Source: Cupriavidus nantongensis (GTDB lineage Bacteria > Pseudomonadota > Gammaproteobacteria > Burkholderiales > Burkholderiaceae). From it: a stretch of DNA of 64,000 bases. Both the position numbers and the translations under genes were made by a program. Under the pieces are notes generated by a model. That model searched no databases. It was not told the DNA's origin and saw nothing but the letters and a program-made list of their open reading frames with translations. The stretch is from positions 2,410,967-2,474,966 of the forward strand of contig NZ_CP014844.1 in NCBI RefSeq assembly GCF_001598055.1, written 5' to 3'. Of this stretch, positions 30,512-39,590 are shown piece after piece (the first letter of the stretch is position 1; every line of letters starts with the position of its first letter).

Positions 30512-31926
30512 TGCCGGAGATCTTCGATCAGCAATACATCGGGGGATCGTGGCGCCGTGCTTCTGGCACACAGCTCATCGACGTAGAGGACCCGAATACT
30601 GGCCTGGTATCGGCCCAAATTCTTCCAGGTACCGAGGAGGACGTCGGTCTCGCCTTGGGTGCCGCGCAGAACGCATTGGCCAGCTGGTCCGCAACATCCG
30701 TGTCGGACAAATGCGCAATTCTTAATCGCCTAAAAGACCAACTCACAAATCGGCAGGAGTCGTTGGCCGATGCTATCGCGGCTGAGGTTGGCACGCCCTT
30801 GAAGATCTCACGCATCGTTCAAGTCGACTCGCCCATTCGGAACATTGGGAACTTCGTAAAGCTGGCGGAAGGATTTCCATGGCAATCGCGAACGGGCCCA
30901 TCTGTCATCGTCCGGGAGCCATTCGGCGTCGTGGCATGTATCACGCCATGGAATTTCCCGCTTCATCAGATCATTCTGAAGGTGGTGCCCGCGCTTCTGG
31001 CCGGGAACACAGTCGTGCTCAAACCAAGTGAATTGACGCCCCGAACAACGCGCCTTATCTGCGATGCCATCAATGACGCAGGCTTTCCTTCGGGCGTGGT
31101 GAACGTTGTGAACGGCTTGGGTGCGGTAGTGGGCGCAGCGTTGGCGCGAGCTGACGGCGTGGACATGGTTAGCTTCACAGGATCCACGGAAGCGGGTCGT
31201 GCAGTGTCTTGCTTGGCCGCGTCGACCATTAAGAAGGTGACGCTGGAATTGGGCGGCAAGTCGCCTTCCTTGGTATTGCCGGGTGCGGACCTGACTGTGG
31301 CCGTCAAGGGAACGCTCGCTTCCTGCTTCCTCAACAACGGTCAGACTTGCAGCGCGCTGACCAGGTTGATTGTTCACTCGCGTGATGTGTCGGCCGTCGA
31401 AGCCCTGGTGAAGCAAGAACTCGCCAAGTTCTCTGTCGGATCCAGCCTCGTCGAAGGCCATCGGATCGGCCCGCTCATTTCTGGCAAGCAGCGTGACCGC
31501 GTGCAGGAACTAGCGGAAAAAGGGGTAGCGGAGGGCGCCACGCTCATCGCGTCAGGCCAGGATGTTCCGCCTGCAGGATTCTTCGTCAGCCCGAAGGTGT
31601 TTCTCACAGATCAACATAACTATCTGGCCAAGGAAGAGGTGTTTGGCCCCGTGCTCTGCGTGATTCCCTACGACGAAATCGACGACGGCATCCGCATCGC
31701 CAACGCAACGGTGTATGGCCTGGCGGCGGCCGTTTGGGGCGATCCTGACCTCGCACTCGACGCCGCTAAGAAGATTCGTGCAGGACAGGTCGATATTAAC
31801 GGCGCCCGATTCAACCCCGTAGCGCCCTTCGGCGGCTTCAAACAAAGCGGTGTTGGCCGGGAGGCGGGTCACGTCGGTTTGGATGAGTTCCTCGAGTACA
31901 AATCTATCCAAATGAACGAGGGATGA
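30511..31926 (+). CDS. Aldehyde dehydrogenase family protein
   Basis: The 471-residue protein is an NAD(P)-dependent aldehyde dehydrogenase. Visible family marks are TPWNFPLHQI, the general base glutamate in VTLELGGKSP, the catalytic cysteine in NNGQTCSAL, and EEVFGPVL near the C-terminus. It should oxidise an aldehyde intermediate to the acid (or acyl-CoA) that the downstream CoA-transferase and acyl-CoA enzymes process. The ATG at 30511 is chosen; a GTG one codon earlier is equally in frame. Length is normal. Confidence 0.92.
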   Translation: MPEIFDQQYIGGSWRRASGTQLIDVEDPNTGLVSAQILPGTEEDVGLALGAAQNALASWSATSVSDKCAILNRLKDQLTNRQESLADAIAAEVGTPLKISRIVQVDSPIRNIGNFVKLAEGFPWQSRTGPSVIVREPFGVVACITPWNFPLHQIILKVVPALLAGNTVVLKPSELTPRTTRLICDAINDAGFPSGVVNVVNGLGAVVGAALARADGVDMVSFTGSTEAGRAVSCLAASTIKKVTLELGGKSPSLVLPGADLTVAVKGTLASCFLNNGQTCSALTRLIVHSRDVSAVEALVKQELAKFSVGSSLVEGHRIGPLISGKQRDRVQELAEKGVAEGATLIASGQDVPPAGFFVSPKVFLTDQHNYLAKEEVFGPVLCVIPYDEIDDGIRIANATVYGLAAAVWGDPDLALDAAKKIRAGQVDINGARFNPVAPFGGFKQSGVGREAGHVGLDEFLEYKSIQMNEG

Positions 31927-31930
31927 CGGG

Positions 31931-33208
31931 ATGTCTCTTATGCAGAAACAAGCTCTAGGGAACATTCGCGTATTGGATATGACGCGAGTGCTCGCAGGGC
32001 CATGGTGTACCCAGATGCTGGGCGACATGGGAGCCGATGTCATCAAGATTGAGCACCCATCGCGAGGGGATGATACGCGGCAGTGGGGGCCGCCGTATGC
32101 GATGACGAGTGAAGCGGAAGTGCTTGAGGATTCCACCTACTTCGCTTCCGCAAATCGGAACAAACGATCGGTTGGCGTGGACATCGCCAACCCAGACGGT
32201 GCGGATCTGATCCGTAAGCTCGTTCTTGAGTGCGACATCTTTGTAGAGAACTTTAAGGTTGGTGATCTGGCTCGTCGAGGGCTTGACTACGACAGTCTGA
32301 AAAAGATCAATCCGCGCCTGATCTATTGCTCTATCACCGGGTACGGCCAATCCGGGCCGTACGCTGACCGCCCCGGCTACGACTTCGTTTTCCAGGGGGA
32401 AAGCGGGCTGATGAGCATAACGGGCGAGCGTGATGACGAGCCTGGTGGTGGGCCACAGAAGGTCGGGATCGCCATTGCTGATCTGACGACGGGACTGTAT
32501 GCGACGGTCGCGATCCTCGCCGCGTTGAACCACAGGAATGTCACGGGAGAAGGTCAGCACATCGATTTGGCACTGCTCGATTGTCTGGTTGGCTTGTCGT
32601 CGAATCAGGGATTGTCGTGCCTGATCAATGGCGCCGAACCGCACCGGTGGGGGAACGCGCATCCGTCTCTCGTACCGTATCAAGTCTTTGATACGGCAGA
32701 CGGTAAGGTGGTAGTTGCTGTGGGGAACGATTCCCAGTGGCAACGCTTTTGCCAAGCGATCGACGCCAAAGAACTGGCCCGGGATTCGACGTTCTATTCC
32801 GCATCCGGACGCATTCGGAATCGAGAGGCGCTAATTGCGCAGGTGTCGTCGGTTCTTGCGGCGCGCCAAACCGAGCATTGGCTTGCCGCGTTCTCCGCAG
32901 CGGATATCCCGCACGGTCGTATCAATACCTACAAGGAAGCCTTTGCTCACCCACAGGTCATCCACCGTCAGATGGCGATCGACGTGCCGGTTGACAAAGG
33001 TATCGGCTCGGTACGGGGCATCGCCAATCCCATCAAATTCAGTAAAACGCCGGTGCACTACGTTCGGGCGCCCGCGAAACTCGGTCAGCACACAGAAGAC
33101 GTGCTTTCCGACTTGCTAGAACTTTCCGCGGACCACATCGCCGGTCTCGAAGAACGTGGGGTGATTAGTTGCCAAACGTCAAAAAAGACACTTCAGGAGC
33201 AATCATGA
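31931..33208 (+). CDS. Family III CoA-transferase (CaiB/BaiF type)
   Basis: The 425-residue protein starts with the family motif NIRVLDMTRVLAGPWCTQML and contains the catalytic aspartate region (FVENFKVGDLARRGLDYDSL) plus YCSITGYGQSGPYADRPGYD. These enzymes move CoA from an acyl-CoA donor to a free carboxylic acid. Within the operon it would activate the pathway acid before dehydrogenation. Start codon 31931 lies four bases after the aldehyde dehydrogenase stop; an internal Met at codon four is an alternative. A second family III transferase lies at 43103-44326. Confidence 0.92.
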   Translation: MSLMQKQALGNIRVLDMTRVLAGPWCTQMLGDMGADVIKIEHPSRGDDTRQWGPPYAMTSEAEVLEDSTYFASANRNKRSVGVDIANPDGADLIRKLVLECDIFVENFKVGDLARRGLDYDSLKKINPRLIYCSITGYGQSGPYADRPGYDFVFQGESGLMSITGERDDEPGGGPQKVGIAIADLTTGLYATVAILAALNHRNVTGEGQHIDLALLDCLVGLSSNQGLSCLINGAEPHRWGNAHPSLVPYQVFDTADGKVVVAVGNDSQWQRFCQAIDAKELARDSTFYSASGRIRNREALIAQVSSVLAARQTEHWLAAFSAADIPHGRINTYKEAFAHPQVIHRQMAIDVPVDKGIGSVRGIANPIKFSKTPVHYVRAPAKLGQHTEDVLSDLLELSADHIAGLEERGVISCQTSKKTLQEQS

Positions 33209-33945
33209 GCATCCAAGCTAATAATGTCGGAAACGTCCTGGAGATTTGCATTGCGCGTCCAGAAAAGCGCAATGCGATCAGCGCCGCGATGTACCAGGAA
33301 CTGACCCGTCTTCTGGATGAGGCCAACGCGGACAAGGAATGTGCCGCAGTCATCGTGCATGGTGCGGGCGGACACTTCACTGTCGGTGCCGATATCAATG
33401 ATTTCCAGACCCGGCGGGGTAATGAAGATTCCCCTGCTGTCACGCTTCTCCGGAAGATGGCCGCGATCGATGTGCCGCTAATCGCAGCAGTCGAGGGACT
33501 GGCGATTGGAATCGGCGCCACGATGCTGCAACACGTCGATTTTGCCTACGCATCCCAAGATGCGCGCTTCCGCATGCCGTTCGTATCGCTGGGTCTGTGC
33601 CCCGAGGGCGCATCCAGCTACCTGCTCGAATCGCTGGTAGGTGTCCGGAAGGCACGTGAGTGGTTGATGCTTGGAAAGTTCTTTGATGCAGAAGAAGCTT
33701 TCGATGCCGGGCTTCTGACGTCGCTGACGCAGGACGGGGAAGCCCTTGCACGGGCGCGCGAAACGGCTGCCGAACTGGCAAAGCTTCCCAAGGCTTCGGT
33801 ACGCGCGACAAAGCGGATGTTGAACCACGAGAATCGTGCCGCTGTGGGTTCTGCGCTCGACCTGGAAGTGAAGATGTTCGCCGAACTCTTGAATACCGAA
33901 GCCACTCAGGAAATCTTCAAATCCTTCCTGAACAAGAAGCGTTAA
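33205..33945 (+). CDS. Enoyl-CoA hydratase/isomerase family protein (1)
   Basis: The 246-residue crotonase-fold protein has the substrate-CoA loop ARPEKRNAIS and an oxyanion-hole region (GAGGHFTVGADINDF; AVEGLAIGIGATMLQHVDFA). The glutamates used by classical hydratases are only partly conserved (FVSLGLCPEGASS keeps one), so isomerase or hydrolase activity is also possible. The start at 33205 overlaps the CoA-transferase stop (ATGA) and is preceded by CAGGAG, indicating coupled translation. Confidence 0.9.
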   Translation: MSIQANNVGNVLEICIARPEKRNAISAAMYQELTRLLDEANADKECAAVIVHGAGGHFTVGADINDFQTRRGNEDSPAVTLLRKMAAIDVPLIAAVEGLAIGIGATMLQHVDFAYASQDARFRMPFVSLGLCPEGASSYLLESLVGVRKAREWLMLGKFFDAEEAFDAGLLTSLTQDGEALARARETAAELAKLPKASVRATKRMLNHENRAAVGSALDLEVKMFAELLNTEATQEIFKSFLNKKR

Positions 33946-33952
33946 GAACGCC

Positions 33953-34690
33953 ATGGCCGAGTTGATAAAAATCGAATCAGAAAATTTCGTCCGGGTCATT
34001 ACGATGAATCGGCCGGATAAGAGAAACGCGCTGAACTCGGAAATGTGCGACGCGTTGCACGACGCGTGGCAAGACTTCGCGGGCTCAGAGGATCGCGTTG
34101 CCCTGCTACGTGCAGAGGGGTCGGTGTTTACGGCAGGCCTCGACACGAACGATCCACCGGATTCCTTTTGGCATGCCATTCCCAATGTCGCATTTGACAT
34201 TGGAAAGCCGGTTATTGCAGCGGTTAATGGCCCCGTGATAGCGGCGGGCGTATCGATGCTTGCATTCTGCGATCTTTGTGTAGCGACTTCGGCAACGACC
34301 TTCGTTTATCCCGAAGGTCGCCTAGGCATGGCAGCCGGCTTGATTAGCTCGCTGGTCGGTCGGATTCCCCACAAGATCGCGATGGAGCTCATGTTGACCG
34401 GGCGCCCGGTATCCGCCCAACGGGCCTATGAAGTCGGATTCGTAAACGAACTCTGTGAACCAGGAAGCGAAACAGAGGCAGCTCTAGTGACAGCGCGTCA
34501 GATTGCGAGCGCAGCGCCGCTGGTACTGCGTTTCCTCAAACAGGCGGCGAGACACTCGATTCCGGTAGGACTGGTTGAGGCAGGCTATAGCGCCCAGTAC
34601 CAAGCTCAGATGCTGGCCAGGAGTGAAGACGCCCGGGAAGGGGCGTTGGCGGCCAAGGAGCGTCGCGCTCCCGTTTTCGTGGGCCGCTAG
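33953..34690 (+). CDS. Enoyl-CoA hydratase/isomerase family protein (2)
   Basis: The 245-residue protein is a second crotonase-fold enzyme (MNRPDKRNALNSEMCDALHD; GSVFTAGLDTNDP; AVNGPVIAAGVSMLAFCDLC; YPEGRLGMAAGLISSLVGRI). It is clearly distinct from its neighbour, so the pair are not a recent duplication. Two different crotonases in one operon suggest successive steps such as hydration and ring or chain cleavage. The gene begins seven bases after its upstream neighbour. Confidence 0.9.
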   Translation: MAELIKIESENFVRVITMNRPDKRNALNSEMCDALHDAWQDFAGSEDRVALLRAEGSVFTAGLDTNDPPDSFWHAIPNVAFDIGKPVIAAVNGPVIAAGVSMLAFCDLCVATSATTFVYPEGRLGMAAGLISSLVGRIPHKIAMELMLTGRPVSAQRAYEVGFVNELCEPGSETEAALVTARQIASAAPLVLRFLKQAARHSIPVGLVEAGYSAQYQAQMLARSEDAREGALAAKERRAPVFVGR

Positions 34691-34719
34691 GACTAACTAA
34701 CACAGTAGGGGACTGAGAA

Positions 34720-35901
34720 ATGGATCTGAATTTCACAGAAGAAGAGCAGGAATTTAGAAAAGAGGTACATGCGTGGATCGACGCCCATTTGCCGAAGGAG
34801 ATCTCGCACAAGGTGCACAACGGACTGCAGCTATCCCGCACCGATATGCAGCGTTGGCACCAAATTCTGGGGAAAAAGGGTTGGCTGACGTATAAGTGGC
34901 CAGTCGAGTTCGGCGGCACGGGCTGGACACCAGTGCAGCGGCACATATTCGAGGAAGAGTGCGCGTTGGCAGGAGCACCGCGACTCGTGCCCTATGGGCC
35001 TGTCATGGTGGCACCAGTCATCATGGCATTTGGTAACGCTGAGCAACAGGCGCGCTTCTTGCCCGGCATTGTGACGGGCGATGTTTGGTGGAGCCAGGGT
35101 TACAGCGAGCCGGGATCGGGTTCCGACCTGGCTTCGCTCAAGACACGAGCGGAGCGAAAGGGAGACAAGTACATAGTCAATGGTCAAAAGATCTGGACCA
35201 CGTTGGCTCAGTACGGGGAGTGGATTTTCTGTCTCGTCCGGACCAATACAGAAGGGAAGCCGCAGGCAGGGATCAGTTTCCTGCTCATTGACATGCGTTC
35301 GCCTGGCGTCACGGTTCGGCCCATTAAGCTGCTGGACGGCGAGTGCGAGGTCAATGAGGTCTGGTTCGACAATGTTGAGGTCCCCGTTGAGAACCTGATT
35401 GGCGAAGAAAATAAGGGCTGGACCTATGCCAAACACCTTCTCAGTCACGAACGCTCGAACATTGCAGAAGTCGGGCGTGCCAAGCGTGAGCTCCGACGCC
35501 TGAAGCGAATCGCGGCTGCAGAAGGCATGATGGACGACCCTCGTTTCAAAGACGAGGTTTCGAAGCTCGAGGTAGATATTATCGCGCTCGAAATGCTGGT
35601 TCTTCGCGTTATCTCGGCAGAAAAATCCGGGAAGAATCCATTGGATATCGCAGGCCTACTGAAAATCCGAGGCAGTGAGATTCAACAGCGCTACAGTGAA
35701 TTGATGATGCTGGCTGCAGGTCCCTATAGCCTCCCATTTATTCAAGACGCTATGTTGACGGAGTGGGATGGCGAGTTCCCAGGTGGAGAGCGACGGAACG
35801 CTCCGCTTGCCGCGACATATTTTAATCTGCGGAAAACCACTATCTACGGTGGCTCCAATGAAGTGCAGCGTAACATTGTTTCGCAAGTGGTCCTCGGATA
35901 A
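34720..35901 (+). CDS. Acyl-CoA dehydrogenase, large-type subunit
   Basis: The 393-residue flavoprotein has the N-terminal helical domain (MDLNFTEEEQEFRKEVHAWI), the FAD-binding middle region (WWSQGYSEPGSGSDLASLKT; WTTLAQYGEWIFCLVRTN) and the C-terminal YGGSNEVQRNIVSQVVLG. It introduces a double bond next to the CoA thioester. The adjacent, differently built acyl-CoA dehydrogenase gene suggests an alpha-beta heteromer like the PimC/PimD or steroid-type pairs, which is inference. It is preceded by 29 bases with a GGGGACTGAG ribosome-site region. Confidence 0.92.
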   Translation: MDLNFTEEEQEFRKEVHAWIDAHLPKEISHKVHNGLQLSRTDMQRWHQILGKKGWLTYKWPVEFGGTGWTPVQRHIFEEECALAGAPRLVPYGPVMVAPVIMAFGNAEQQARFLPGIVTGDVWWSQGYSEPGSGSDLASLKTRAERKGDKYIVNGQKIWTTLAQYGEWIFCLVRTNTEGKPQAGISFLLIDMRSPGVTVRPIKLLDGECEVNEVWFDNVEVPVENLIGEENKGWTYAKHLLSHERSNIAEVGRAKRELRRLKRIAAAEGMMDDPRFKDEVSKLEVDIIALEMLVLRVISAEKSGKNPLDIAGLLKIRGSEIQQRYSELMMLAAGPYSLPFIQDAMLTEWDGEFPGGERRNAPLAATYFNLRKTTIYGGSNEVQRNIVSQVVLG

Positions 35902-35912
35902 AGGAGTAGAGC

Positions 35913-37028
35913 ATGGATTTCGAATTCACTGACGACCAGGACCAACTGCGAGATGCAGTAAGAAAGTGGGTAAAGCGTAGCTATACGTTTGAGCACCGTC
36001 GCAGTTCCGAGAGCAGCGGCGGATTTTCCCCGGACGCGTATTCGGAGCTTGCGGAGCTTGGGCTGACTGGACTTTACGTCCCAGAAGAGTATGGCGGCGT
36101 CGGTATGGGGCCGGTCGACGTTATGGTGGTTATGGAGGAACTGGGGCGGGGCATCGTACTCGAACCGCTGGCGCAAGTTCTACTTGCGGGTGCAGTGCTG
36201 TCGAACTACGCCGAAGCAAGCGTACGTGCGGCGTGGCTGCCTACGATCGCTTCTGGAGAAAGTCTGGTCGTACTGGCCCAGCAGGAGCGCGCGAATCGTT
36301 ATCGCATCGATACGTGCGAGACGCGAGCAGTCGAGACGGCGGAAGGTTGGGAGCTTACTGGGAGTAAGAGCCTCGTGCCGGTTGGCGATCATGCTGCTGC
36401 GTACATTGTACCCGCCATGATTGCTGACACTCTCGGAGCGTTCCTTGTGGAGCGCTCCGCCCCAGGTGTATTGGTACACCCTTATCAAACTGTCGACGGC
36501 TCGCGCGCCGCGGAGCTGACGTTGTCGAAGGCGCCGGGCACGCTAGTCACCCGCGAAGGCCAGGATTGCCTGTCGTATGCCGTGGATCTTGGCATTGCAA
36601 TGACGTGTGCAGAGGCCGTGGGCGTGATGGACGTAACCCTGGAGGCTCTGGTGGATTACATGAAGACGCGCAAGCAGTTCGGCGTCGCTATCGCGAGCTT
36701 CCAAGCGTTGCGTCACCGCGTCGCAGATATGAAGATGAGTCTAGAGCTCGCGAGGTCTATGAGCTACTACGCCTCGCTCAACGTCAACGCGCCGGCGAAC
36801 CAGAGACGTCGCGCCATGGCACAAGCGAAATATCAGTTGGGCGGGTCGATGCGATTCGTCGGCCAGCAGGCCGTGCAATTGCACGGTGGGATTGGAATGA
36901 CGGATGAGTATATCGTCAGCCACTATTTTAGACGCCTTACCCAAATGGAATCGGTGTTCGGAGATACGCTGCATCATCTGGCGCAGATGTCGGACTCCAT
37001 GCATCCCGAGCTTGACAAGGCTGCCTAA
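35913..37028 (+). CDS. Acyl-CoA dehydrogenase, small-type subunit
   Basis: The 371-residue protein begins MDFEFTDDQDQLRDAVRKWV and ends with the family segment QLHGGIGMTDEYIVSHYFRR. Its middle FAD domain is degenerate (LAQQERANRYRIDTCETRAV), as in the partner subunit of heteromeric acyl-CoA dehydrogenases. It lies 11 bases after the larger subunit, with GGAGTAGAGC before the ATG. It is the last enzyme gene of the 28.6-37.0 kb operon. Confidence 0.9.
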   Translation: MDFEFTDDQDQLRDAVRKWVKRSYTFEHRRSSESSGGFSPDAYSELAELGLTGLYVPEEYGGVGMGPVDVMVVMEELGRGIVLEPLAQVLLAGAVLSNYAEASVRAAWLPTIASGESLVVLAQQERANRYRIDTCETRAVETAEGWELTGSKSLVPVGDHAAAYIVPAMIADTLGAFLVERSAPGVLVHPYQTVDGSRAAELTLSKAPGTLVTREGQDCLSYAVDLGIAMTCAEAVGVMDVTLEALVDYMKTRKQFGVAIASFQALRHRVADMKMSLELARSMSYYASLNVNAPANQRRRAMAQAKYQLGGSMRFVGQQAVQLHGGIGMTDEYIVSHYFRRLTQMESVFGDTLHHLAQMSDSMHPELDKAA

Positions 37029-37149
37029 GGCGCCGCGAAGAGTAAGTGCTCGATGAATTGCGATGGCGGGTGACCCTCATCGTTTCCGGCAGCGCGGTGG
37101 TACATCCTCGCGCTGCTCATAGTATCGGACCGGGATAGTAGCGTAATTG

Positions 37150-37752
37150 ATGCAGACGCAACTTCAGTCACGAAGCCAAGTCGGGATCCATGATATTTTT
37201 CTTCCAATTCCAATGAAAGTGACTTCGTTGAGTGGCGAGCAGATAATCATCCGACAAGGCTATTCACGCGTAATTAAAGAGGGGAAGTTCGTGAAGCTCC
37301 CCGCTTTTTCTCCTGCGAGTCTGTTCTTGGGCGGCTCTATTTTTAAGAGCTCGCATTGCAGCTTCGATCTGGATGTAACTAGTTATTCTGTGGTGCGTGA
37401 TCAACCAATGCACGATCTGTGGGATTCCAGGCCGCTTTGGGAGGCAATTTCATTGTCGGTGTTTATGAATCCAAAGGAAGCTTGGAATATTGCAGATATA
37501 GCGGATAGTTTGCAGACAACATCCTCGAGAGTCAGGCGGACCCTCTTCAGCCAGGGCAATTGCTTCACGGAAATATGTAACACGCAGCGGCTTATGCGTT
37601 CGCTGTTCGAATTGGCAGGACTGGAAAGATCTATACCGGATATTTCGAACAGAATTGGGTGGAGCCAATCCTATGACTTTGAGTCATCTTTCTATAATAG
37701 ATTTAAAGTTTCGGCAGATGTTATTTGCGGAATGAAATTTTATGCCCGCTAG
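37150..37752 (+). CDS. AraC-type transcriptional regulator (short)
   Basis: The 200-residue protein carries an AraC double helix-turn-helix at its C-terminus (AWNIADIADSLQTTSSRVRR; RSIPDISNRIGWSQSYDFES; SFYNRFKVSADVICGMKF). The N-terminal roughly 95 residues are a small sensor part without recognised domain. The gene is AT-richer than its neighbours, hinting at a separate origin. The ATG at 37150 is preferred over the preceding TTG. It follows the acyl-CoA operon by 120 bases with no clear terminator between, so it may be a pathway regulator. Confidence 0.8.
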   Translation: MQTQLQSRSQVGIHDIFLPIPMKVTSLSGEQIIIRQGYSRVIKEGKFVKLPAFSPASLFLGGSIFKSSHCSFDLDVTSYSVVRDQPMHDLWDSRPLWEAISLSVFMNPKEAWNIADIADSLQTTSSRVRRTLFSQGNCFTEICNTQRLMRSLFELAGLERSIPDISNRIGWSQSYDFESSFYNRFKVSADVICGMKFYAR

Positions 37753-37783
37753 GCGATCTATTTAGAGGAGCTCTACTGAACGT

Positions 37784-37948
37784 TTGCCAGCCATCAACCG
37801 CTTCGAAAGAGATGGGCGGCCGTTGGGCAGGCCGCCCTCTTTTGCGATGGAAGTACCATCCGCCCCAGCCTCGCGCGCGCAGGCTGCTCGTGCCGCCGTG
37901 ATGCCGGCGGCCGTTGCCCCGATGACTACGATTTGCTTAGGGGAATCA
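37784..37948 (-). pseudogene. Ferredoxin reductase N-terminal remnant (second scar)
   Basis: The minus-strand frame gives DSPKQIVVIGATAAGITAAR then KEGGLPNGRPSLSKRLMAGK, matching residues 3-45 of the intact reductase at 55661-56860. The rest of the gene is missing. The original start ATG is thrown out of frame by a small deletion (ATGATTCCC versus ATGATGAACTCCC). It is immediately downstream of the frameshifted ferredoxin and the intact P450, in the same order as the complete operon. Confidence 0.85.
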
Positions 37949-38147
37949 TCAGAGAGCCTCGTGAATCTCGATTGCCAACGCCGGACAGATCCCAGCAGCC
38001 AAGCGTGCAGATTTTGTATTGATCGGCCGACGGATCGGCATTCAAAAGAATGACGATTCCGTCATCCTTTTGGTCGAACAGATCCGGCGCATTGACGACG
38101 CATTGGCCGGAACCGCAGCATTTTTCGGGATAGATTGTGATTTTCAT
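37949..38147 (-). pseudogene. [3Fe-4S] ferredoxin, frameshifted
   Basis: The N-terminal half MKITIYPEKCCGSGQCVVNA then PDLFDQKDDGIVILLNADPS is nearly identical to the intact ferredoxin at 56857-57054. One extra base in AAAATCTGCACG (about 38005-38016) shifts the frame, so the last cluster cysteine (GICPALAIEIHE) is lost. The original frame resumes to a TGA at 37949. The open frame therefore encodes a 73-residue product that ends inside reductase sequence. It is unlikely to hold a cluster; the neighbouring P450 may use the second ferredoxin. Confidence 0.88.
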
Positions 38148-38167
38148 CGTGATTCGCCGTAGTGGAT

Positions 38168-39484
38168 TTACCAGCTAACGGGCAGTGCCCTAACACCATA
38201 CATGAGCGAATCGCTCTTGAACGCGAGGCTCTCGATGGGCACGGCCAGCCGAAGATTCGGCAGGCGCTTCAGTAGGGCGGTGAACATGATCTGCATTTCG
38301 ACTCTGGCGAGAACTTGTCCCATGCACTGATGCGGGCCGTATCCGAATGCGATCTGTGTCCGGGCATCACGGCGGAGGTCAAAGACGTGGGGATCTTTGA
38401 ACTGCTCCTGGTCGCGATTTGCGGAAATACTAAGCACGACAACGGGATCACCGGCTCGGATCAATTGCCCATTCACGACAACGTCCTCCAGTGCGACACG
38501 TCGCGTCCCGGACTGTATGACATCCAGGAAGCGTAGCATCTCCTCCACCGCGTTTGGAACGAGGCTTGGATTCTGGCGAAGCTCTTCCCAGATGTCCGGC
38601 CTCTGAAGTAGGAAGAGCACCCCCATCGACGTCGTATTTGCCGTCGTCTCGTGCCCGGCAATCAGCAGAAGCCTTCCAAGCGAGACCACGTCTGTTTCAG
38701 TGATATCGCCCTTCCGTACATGATTAACGATAAGGCGACTGAGGATGTCCTCCCCGGGGCTTTCGGATCTCTTCGCCACCAGTTCACGCAGGTATTCGCA
38801 CAACGCTTGATTCGCGGCGCTAGCCTCTTCCCTCGTCGCGGTGCTCGACGTCATGATCATCGCCTGTTCTTGGAAGAAGTCGTGATCGTCGTATGGAACA
38901 CCAAGCAACTCTGAGATAGCCAATGCTGGTGTCGCCAATGTAAAGGCGCTAACCAGGTCAGAAGGCTGCGGCCCCATCGCAAAATCTTCCAAGAGCTTGT
39001 CCACGATGGCCTGAAGTCGCGGCCGCAGATTCTCGATCTTTCGGATCGTGAATTCGCTGGTCAGCATCCGCCGTTGCTCTGAATGCTTGGGTTCATCCAT
39101 GGTAATGAAGGTCCGGTTACTACTCCGAACAACCTTTACTGCGGCGCTGGAAGAGGGAAATCCCGGATGTGAGACGTCGGAGCTAAAGCGAGAGTCCGAC
39201 AAGACAGCGCGAACATCGTCATAACGCGTGACAAGCCAAGCGATCTTTCCGTCCCAAAGCTTACCTTGTGCCAATTCGCCCTTCTGTTGCATCTGGAAGA
39301 ACACCGGCGGCGGCGCCAAGGGATCTACGCGCTTAGGGGGGAAATCTGGGATTCCGCCGCTGTCGCCCTCAGCGTGAAAAGGACACGCTGATTTCGGCTC
39401 GTTCGCAGCCGCATCAAAAGGACAGCGCCCTTCTACCGCGGAAGATGGGTTGGAGGAAGGGGTGGGAGCAGGCGACTCCGTCAT
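38168..39484 (-). CDS. Cytochrome P450 (copy 1)
   Basis: This 438-residue bacterial class I P450 has the oxygen-binding I-helix LLIAGHETTANTTSMG, the K-helix E-x-x-R region and the heme loop FGYGPHQCMGQVLARVE with ligand Cys387. It hydroxylates an organic substrate using electrons from a ferredoxin. The N-terminus is unusual in having cysteine-rich CPFDAA...CPFHAEG and then GGIPDFPPKRVDPL. It shares about three quarters of its residues with the P450 at 57079-58368. The start has a good GGAG site; a TAGGTAG-type palindrome lies 35 bases upstream. Confidence 0.93.
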   Translation of the reverse strand: MTESPAPTPSSNPSSAVEGRCPFDAAANEPKSACPFHAEGDSGGIPDFPPKRVDPLAPPPVFFQMQQKGELAQGKLWDGKIAWLVTRYDDVRAVLSDSRFSSDVSHPGFPSSSAAVKVVRSSNRTFITMDEPKHSEQRRMLTSEFTIRKIENLRPRLQAIVDKLLEDFAMGPQPSDLVSAFTLATPALAISELLGVPYDDHDFFQEQAMIMTSSTATREEASAANQALCEYLRELVAKRSESPGEDILSRLIVNHVRKGDITETDVVSLGRLLLIAGHETTANTTSMGVLFLLQRPDIWEELRQNPSLVPNAVEEMLRFLDVIQSGTRRVALEDVVVNGQLIRAGDPVVVLSISANRDQEQFKDPHVFDLRRDARTQIAFGYGPHQCMGQVLARVEMQIMFTALLKRLPNLRLAVPIESLAFKSDSLMYGVRALPVSW

Positions 39485-39518
39485 GGAAATATCTCCGAGG
39501 GCGATTGGTGGCTAATGT

Positions 39519-39533
39519 TAGGTAGCCTACCTA
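39519..39533. promoter_or_regulatory. TAGGTAG-C-CTACCTA palindrome before P450 copy 1
   Basis: A perfect 7-1-7 inverted repeat lies 35 bases upstream of the P450 start. The same sequence is found before P450 copy 2 (58404-58418) and before the MHS transporter (59317-59331). Conserved GGTTTACCC follows on the upstream side in both P450 copies. Such short palindromes are typical of MarR- or TetR-type repressors; the MarR gene at 52467 is a candidate binder (inference). Confidence 0.75.
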
Positions 39534-39590
39534 TGTGGCGCAAAGGGGGGTTTACCCTCAACAACAGAATCGAAGGTCGACCCGTAGACA

